NCBI RefSeq assembly: GCF_000003815.2
Contig: NC_049997.1
Coordinates: forward strand, 4,803,893 to 4,867,892
Length of the DNA stretch: 64,000 bases
Origin: Branchiostoma floridae
Lineage: Eukaryota; Chordata; Leptocardii; Amphioxiformes; Branchiostomatidae
Direction of reading: 5' to 3'
Every line of letters begins with the position of its first letter. Within the stretch, counting starts at the first letter, position 1. Below are positions 59,401 through 64,000 of this stretch, piece by piece. Below the pieces are notes generated by a model. The model did no database searches and was not told where the DNA came from. It worked only from the letters and a program-made list of their open reading frames with translations. Both the position numbers and the translations under genes were made by a program.

Positions 59401-62400
59401 CTGTTCAGTCACAAATTATAACCACATGCCCCCCGGTGCCGAGAATTTCGAAATAAGCGCGCGCTCCAACACTACTTCCGAGTCAGCATCGTGACGGGAG
59501 GTCAGGGGTGTTAGCGAGAACTACAGGGTCGTGGACCGCCAAACTTGGCAAAAACTCGGGAAAAGGTGCTAGCCAACGAAATAGAGGCAAAGGGTGGCAT
59601 CAGGTTCCTCGGTTTTGTTGGTATGGGCGATTTTCTGACTTCTGTCGTACCAAACAGCCGATGCCCTAACCAGAGGTGTCCCGGCCTAACCGGAGGTGGA
59701 CCGGCCTAACCAGAGGTGGATGCGGCCTAACCGGAGGTGGACCGGCAAAACCGGAGGTGGATGCGGCATAACTGGAGGTGTCCCGGCCTAACCGGAGGTG
59801 GAGTTTAACGGGGGTGGTAGGGAATTCTTTAGAGCACGCGGACAGAAATGCGAGCAGCTTTGTGCGTTTATCATTATATCATGAACAATCCATAACTAAG
59901 TGACGTTCGTTTTCGATCTTATTAGGTCAGAATACAGAATACAACACGGTGTGTTTTACTTGAGGTCTTGATAGACTCTGAGGGAAGAATGTACATACAT
60001 TTTTTGGTATGATGACTAGGATGTTTATTCTGTGTTGTTTTTTTCCATTCACAGGGTTTCAAGGACAATGTCTACCGAGAAAGAAGAAAGCAGTTCGCAG
60101 AGATCGCTCTGAATTACAAATAGTAAGTAAAGGATGGTGCATTGCTGTATTTTTTGATTGACATTACCTATGCTACAAAAGACTTAAAAATAGAAGAAGC
60201 AACTTTTATTTTTTACCGCGGTGTGGGTCTTTCTCTCTTCCCCCTTCCCCCCCTCTCTCGCTCTCTCTCTCTCTCTCTCGCTCTTTCTGTCTTTCTCTTA
60301 ACTCACGGTCGCCTTTCTTCCTTTGTATGTACATGTTGTGCGTGGGTAACAAGTAGTCCAGTTCAGCTAATTGTACGGGCAATATTAATGGTATAAAGTC
60401 TACCATGTCTCATCGTCTTCCTTGCCTTTTGCAGCGGCCAACCCATACCAAGAATAAAGTATACTGAAGAAGAGGTGAACACATGGTAAGTTCATACGCA
60501 CTAAAAATATTATCCATGCACTTTTTGTACACCCTCCCTCAATATTTCGTAACCGTTATTTACAGTTAAGTTATTGTTGTATGGTAGGTGGTTAGATTGT
60601 TGCTGGTAACATGGCTAATATCATGATGATGACACTTGACCTTCCGAACACATACATGTTGTAGGTGATTGTTCAATGTTCGGCTAGTTTTTCTTGTTTG
60701 AGCATGAAAGAAAACAAAGAAAGTTGAAAGCGCCTACTTTGGAAGATGACCAAATGAGGCAATCTACACCAAGGGGCACCGACCCGGACGAGGGAAGATT
60801 GATATCGACTTCCAACAACCTTTGACCAATTAATGACGTCACAAATACATTGTCACTTGTTTACAGCGACCGGGTTCCATTAAAAAATACGGATTTCCCA
60901 TTTTTTTTGCTGGAGAACGGTTTTAGTTTTTCATAAATCATTTCTTAAATCCCTTTTTAAAAATGATGAGTTTTGTTCCACAGGGGTGCCGTGTACCGTG
61001 AGCTGACGTCACTCTACCCGACACACGCCTGTCAACAGCACCTCAACAACCTGCCTCTACTGCGCATGTACTGCGGATATAGGTAAGTAATCTCGAACCC
61101 AGAGCACTTTGGTCAAAGCTCCACCATATTAGTCTAGGCAATTGGTGCAAAAAATTGCTAGAATTGTGCGAAATATAATAGAAGCATGAAAATTGGATTG
61201 ATGAATCCTGAGTATGTACTGAATATTTTCAAGAGTGGAGCCAATTCAAAATGCATGTTTCTTAGCAACGGTTGCTAGGTAACCAATTTCCCCGCAAATA
61301 GCCATGTCACTGCTGTAATAATTCAACTTACAAAGCTAAATTTTGGTTGAATCATACATTCAAGAAATATGTCTCTTTAGTATGTTATGCAAATTGATTT
61401 GTCTAAAAACATAATTTGTACAAAAAAGTTGTTTGGGGCAATTTTCGACTAAAAATGTATATTTTGGGGTCCTTCTGATTTTAAGTACACCGATAACCAT
61501 TAACCATTATACTCTTAGTTGGTAAAGTATGTATGTATGATTACATAGTCTTTATATCTTAATCTTTACGCTTTGGATGATTTATACGTCTTTGCAAATT
61601 TATCTTTTAATCTTATTCTCAGAGAAGACAACATCCCTCAGCTGGAAGATGTGTCAGCATTTCTCAAAGGTTAGCAACCTCATTCTTGTATAAATAAACG
61701 TCAAGATTTGGAATAGTCCAATTTGCAATGAATCAGTAATTGTTAAAAAGTCAGTTCTTACATTGTGGTGTCATATTGGGACAATTCCGTTCCGGAGGTT
61801 TAAGTAATATGGAATGGCCCATTATTACCCGGGGGTGATGATTAACTAAATAAGTATATTATTACATTGTTGCTGAGTAAAAGTAGAATAGTTATGTATC
61901 TGCTAGCAAATATATTCCTTTTATAATCAATCTATACTTATATCAGCTTCTAAAGTAAATCAATATTCAGTACAATGTATTTTCATGACTGTTTTGTTGC
62001 TTAAAGGGGAGAATTTTTCCATTTTTTTCAAATGTGGTACGATATTTGTTAATATTTCATTTAGATAACCAGAAAATATTTAAAAAAAGATTATGTGACC
62101 TTTGACCGCAGAACGGACGGGTTTCCAGTTGCGGCCCGTGGCGGGGTACCTGACACCACGTGACTTCCTGGCAGGACTTGCCTTCCGTGTGTTCCACTGT
62201 ACCCAGTACATCCGCCATAGCACCGACCCTTTCTACACCCCAGAACCGTGAGCAACCTATCTTTATTGTTTTTGAGCTAGTTTAACTGTAATATCCAACA
62301 CAAAAATTTTACTCAACCAAATTTTCGACTGAATTAAAAAATTAAAAGAACTTGTATATCTACTTTCCCCAGGGACTGTTGTCACGAGTTGTTGGGTCAC

Positions 62401-64000
62401 GTGCCCATGCTGGCCGACCCGAGTTTTGCCGAGTTCTCACACGAGATCGGTTTGGCTTCGCTCGGTGCTTCGGACGAGGAAGTCCAAAAGCTGGCTACGG
62501 TGAGATCATCTTCAATCGCTTTCTACGGTAGAATTCCCGTGGTATATCATTTTGCTTTTTGCTCTACGTGATCGTAGATCATTCTCTGTCCAGTATAAGT
62601 TAAACATACGATCTGATCATGTTCCTTATACCCCTGTCACATTATGTACGATCTTCGGACGTGCTTCGTGATCGCTGGAAGGTCGGCTAATCTTAAGATC
62701 TTTAGATGTCGATTTTCGCGTTTCGTGACAGGGGCATTACCTCATCTCGGGCAGATTTCTTGAAACAAAATGATACCTTTAAATTTGTTCTCTTTGTAAG
62801 AAATATACATTTGCAGAGGGCAAGTTTTAGTAGCAAGTGTGCAGATGTTGACACACTGGCAGCACCAAATCCGTAGGTGTTTTTGGCACCTTTAGACAGA
62901 TTAGCCGTGAGGCTCGGTAGGCGTCACTCCACCGTCATGGGGCCAAGGTCATGGCGAGTATCGAACTCAGGACCTTCTGATTCTGATTCCAACGCTCTAG
63001 CCATATTGCGCCACACAGACACCATTTGCAGAGGAAATGTGACTTAAATTGCAGATAACAAGTTTAGATGATTCTTTCTTCTAATATTTGTTGGAGAGTT
63101 CATTTGTGTACCATTTTAAAGAGTGAGTTTGTTTACTGCCTGCAGTGCTATTTCTTCTCCGTGGAGTTCGGCCTGTGTAAAGAGGACGGAAAGATCAGGG
63201 CATACGGAGCAGGGCTGCTGTCCTCCGCCGGAGAGTTAAAGGTGGGTCCGAAAGGAGGCCGGCAATCAGAAAACGCCAGCAATCAGCGACCGAGTACAAA
63301 TAGAAATGGCCAGTAAAATTGTATTATGAGCCAAAAAAAGGCCCCAGAAAGCCTGCTATGGAGGCTAAGAGATTCAGTCTAACAACCAAGTTATTGTGAC
63401 ATTTCGATAGCGAGAAAAGGTGTCATGATTTCATTCGTGGACATCTATCAATACTTAAATGGTGTTAGTGATACGATTAGTAATGCTATTAAGCCATCTA
63501 GAGAAATAAAATTTAAATGTGGTGAAATGACTTGCGCTTTGTTGCGAAACGACTTGTGCGTTGTTGTAAAACGACGTACTTTGTGGCAAAATGACGTTGC
63601 AATTGCTGACGTGGCATGGTGGCGAAATGACCTGTTACCCTAACAAACATTAATTGTGCTTAGTTGAAGCAAGGAGGTTAAAAAAAGTCTTTATAACCTC
63701 CTTGGTTGAAGTAAGGACGAAAGTTCAGCCACATTCATGATCACTGATTGTTTGGGGGTTGAAATTAGATAGTTTACCTAACATACAACACGTTTTTAGA
63801 CATCATAAATACACCATAAAGAGAGTAGCAATTACATGGTTTGTAGCTGTATATCAGTACTAACAAACGATCAATGTTTTTACCCAGCATGCACTGACAC
63901 AGGAGGATAAAGTTCTGCCCTTTGACCCGGAAGCCGTTGTTCAGCAGGAATGCCTCATCACCACCTATCAGGACGTCTACTTCCTGTCCCACAGTTTTGA
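53289..64000 (+). CDS. TPH: Tryptophan hydroxylase (partial: 11 exons, runs off the window)
   Basis: Encodes a biopterin-dependent aromatic amino acid hydroxylase that converts L-tryptophan to 5-hydroxytryptophan, the first step to serotonin, in the cytosol. Exons are 53289-53416, 53769-53955, 54425-54531, 60055-60122, 60435-60485, 60984-61082, 61623-61669, 62112-62247, 62373-62499, 63146-63241 and 63888-64000 (cut). All junctions are GT-AG and phases agree. An N-terminal ACT regulatory domain ([20 protein letters not shown] ... [20 protein letters not shown]) precedes the catalytic domain. The iron ligands are visible: both His of HELLGH and the Glu of [22 protein letters not shown] and DADHPGFKDNVY favour tryptophan over phenylalanine or tyrosine hydroxylase. 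The 5' end and the C-terminal tetramerisation helix are not resolved. Confidence 0.93.
53769..53955 (+). CDS. TPH: TPH exon b: regulatory domain
   Basis: Encodes [27 protein letters not shown]..., with LRRKS aligned to the known kinase site region of TPH. Ends at aatggacaag|gtattc, phase 1. The donor runs directly into a (tattc)n microsatellite. Confidence 0.9.
53956..54270. repeat. (tattc)n pentanucleotide microsatellite
   Basis: Near-perfect ctatt repeats to about 54080, then a degenerating tract rich in ttctattc and tttt to about 54270. The first repeat unit overlaps the splice donor of TPH exon b. Confidence 0.97.
54425..54531 (+). CDS. TPH: TPH exon c: linker to catalytic domain
   Basis: Encodes [20 protein letters not shown] ... 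[13 protein letters not shown], a highly conserved TPH segment. The donor is cccg|gtaagt, phase 0. Confidence 0.93.
54797..55386. repeat. Left terminal inverted repeat with 18-bp subterminal repeats
   Basis: The first ~150 bp consist of about eight variants of ccacctccggttaggccg (also ...ttatgccgcat..., ...ttttgccggt...). About 430 bp of unique arm sequence follows. Confidence 0.9.
55552..56403. mobile_element. TA-flanked MITE, long form, nested in the 5-kb element
   Basis: Termini cagtcaaacctgcccaagtc and gggcaggtttgactg with TA on both sides. The outer thirds match 18038-18439. The middle (about 55770-56160) is extra sequence absent from the short copy. Confidence 0.8.
56404..59221. other. 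Interior of the 5-kb element
   Basis: No transposase motif. Open frames at 56838-57050 and 57849-58172 (107 aa) match no family I recognise. A segment at about 57334-57440 recurs in the TPH intron at about 63293-63405. Confidence 0.5.
59222..59816. repeat. Right terminal inverted repeat
   Basis: The inverse of 54797-55386, including the same order of subterminal repeat variants (cggcctaaccggaggtgg units). Only scattered substitutions and short indels, mostly near the inner end, separate the arms. Confidence 0.9.
60055..60122 (+). CDS. TPH: TPH exon d
   Basis: Encodes [22 protein letters not shown]. The acceptor is cattcacag and the phase-2 end is ta|gtaagt. Confidence 0.93.
60240..60296. 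repeat. (CT)n microsatellite
   Basis: ctctctcgctctctctctct-type tract in the TPH intron between exons d and e. Confidence 0.9.
60435..60485 (+). CDS. TPH: TPH exon e
   Basis: Encodes [18 protein letters not shown], the conserved G.PIP...YT.EE..TW segment. Phase 2-2. Confidence 0.93.
60984..61082 (+). CDS. TPH: TPH exon f
   Basis: Encodes [32 protein letters not shown]. Phase 2-2. Confidence 0.94.
61623..61669 (+). CDS. TPH: TPH exon g
   Basis: Encodes [16 protein letters not shown], the pterin-site region near the start of the active-site cleft. Confidence 0.94.
62112..62247 (+). CDS. TPH: TPH exon h
   Basis: Encodes [46 protein letters not shown], which lines the substrate and pterin pocket. 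Confidence 0.95.
62373..62499 (+). CDS. TPH: TPH exon i: iron-binding histidines
   Basis: Encodes [20 protein letters not shown] ... [17 protein letters not shown]. Both histidines of HELLGH coordinate the catalytic Fe(II). Confidence 0.95.
62629..62736. mobile_element. 108-bp TTA-flanked inverted-repeat element
   Basis: Flanked by TTA (62626-62628, 62737-62739). The ends tacccctgtcac and gtgacaggggca face each other, and the centre is self-complementary around cttaagatctttagat. In the TPH intron between exons i and j. Confidence 0.75.
62815..63025 (-). mobile_element. tRNA-related SINE
   Basis: The minus strand reads TGGCGCAATATGG (A-box-like), then about 35 bp on GAGTTCGATACTC (B box), then a unique tail. 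It differs from the SINE at 49850-50172. Not a tRNA gene. Confidence 0.55.
63146..63241 (+). CDS. TPH: TPH exon j: iron-binding glutamate
   Basis: Encodes [32 protein letters not shown]. The Glu of VEFGLC is the third iron ligand. Confidence 0.95.
63888..64000 (+). CDS. TPH: TPH exon k (truncated by window end)
   Basis: Encodes [37 protein letters not shown] and stops at the window edge. The remaining C-terminal exon(s) lie outside. Confidence 0.93.

Larger units (their letters stand above)
54797..59816. mobile_element. 5,020-bp non-autonomous DNA transposon with ~590-bp terminal inverted repeats
   Basis: The ends cacccccgttaaactccacc and ggtggagtttaacgggggtg are perfect inverted repeats, flanked by gtagg at 54792-54796 and 59817-59821. 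The two arms (54797-55386 and about 59222-59816) are nearly identical when one is inverted. The interior holds a nested TA-flanked MITE (55552-56403), a duplicated ~70-bp block (gggtgatttctgaaattatt at about 58560 and 58827) and no recognisable transposase. It fills about 90% of the TPH intron 54532-60054. Confidence 0.9.

Overview
The window looks like a piece of an invertebrate deuterostome genome, most likely a cephalochordate (amphioxus). It has spliced genes with GT-AG introns of several hundred bases, mosaic secreted proteases of CUB/LDLa/TSP1/trypsin type, an aromatic amino acid hydroxylase of the tryptophan hydroxylase kind, and a very high load of small inverted-repeat transposons. 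The species is inferred from gene style and repeat content, not from a database match.

Layout. 1-3245: a tandem array of roughly 280-340 bp units, followed by old repeat debris to about 3930. 4108-14030 (+): a complete gene for a secreted modular serine protease (signal peptide - CUB - LDLa - LDLa - TSP1 - trypsin, 584 aa). It has a TATA box, a non-coding first exon, 12 coding exons and a poly(A) signal. 14826-39680 (-): a paralogous, tail-to-tail protease gene (signal peptide/propeptide - CUB - CUB - Thr/Pro repeats - LDLa - LDLa - TSP1 - trypsin, 802 aa as modelled). All its splice phases agree, but its first CUB exon is split by a 943-bp TTAA-flanked transposon. Its inferred 11.9-kb first intron carries a LINE reverse-transcriptase ORF and several inverted-repeat elements. 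39720-53288: essentially non-genic, with more inverted-repeat elements, one SINE and one good orphan exon (48895-49029). 53289-64000 (+): eleven exons of a tryptophan hydroxylase gene, running off the right edge of the window. Ninety percent of its third visible intron is a 5,020-bp element with ~590-bp terminal inverted repeats and a 5-bp target duplication.

Function. The two proteases are predicted extracellular trypsin-specificity enzymes with complete catalytic triads and R|IING activation sites. They would act outside the cell, perhaps in an immune, coagulation-like or matrix cascade. Tryptophan hydroxylase is the rate-limiting enzyme of serotonin synthesis. Nothing in the sequence links it functionally to the proteases.

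The most unusual structures are: the intact-looking CUB exon interrupted by a piggyBac-type element whose ends could act as an in-frame intron; the long-armed element filling the hydroxylase intron; a group of TWA-flanked palindromic elements whose arms differ between copies but stay complementary within each copy; and satellite units that contain a copy of the downstream protease promoter. Exon boundaries were derived by hand from splice consensus, protein-family reading and phase arithmetic. No alignment or search was run.
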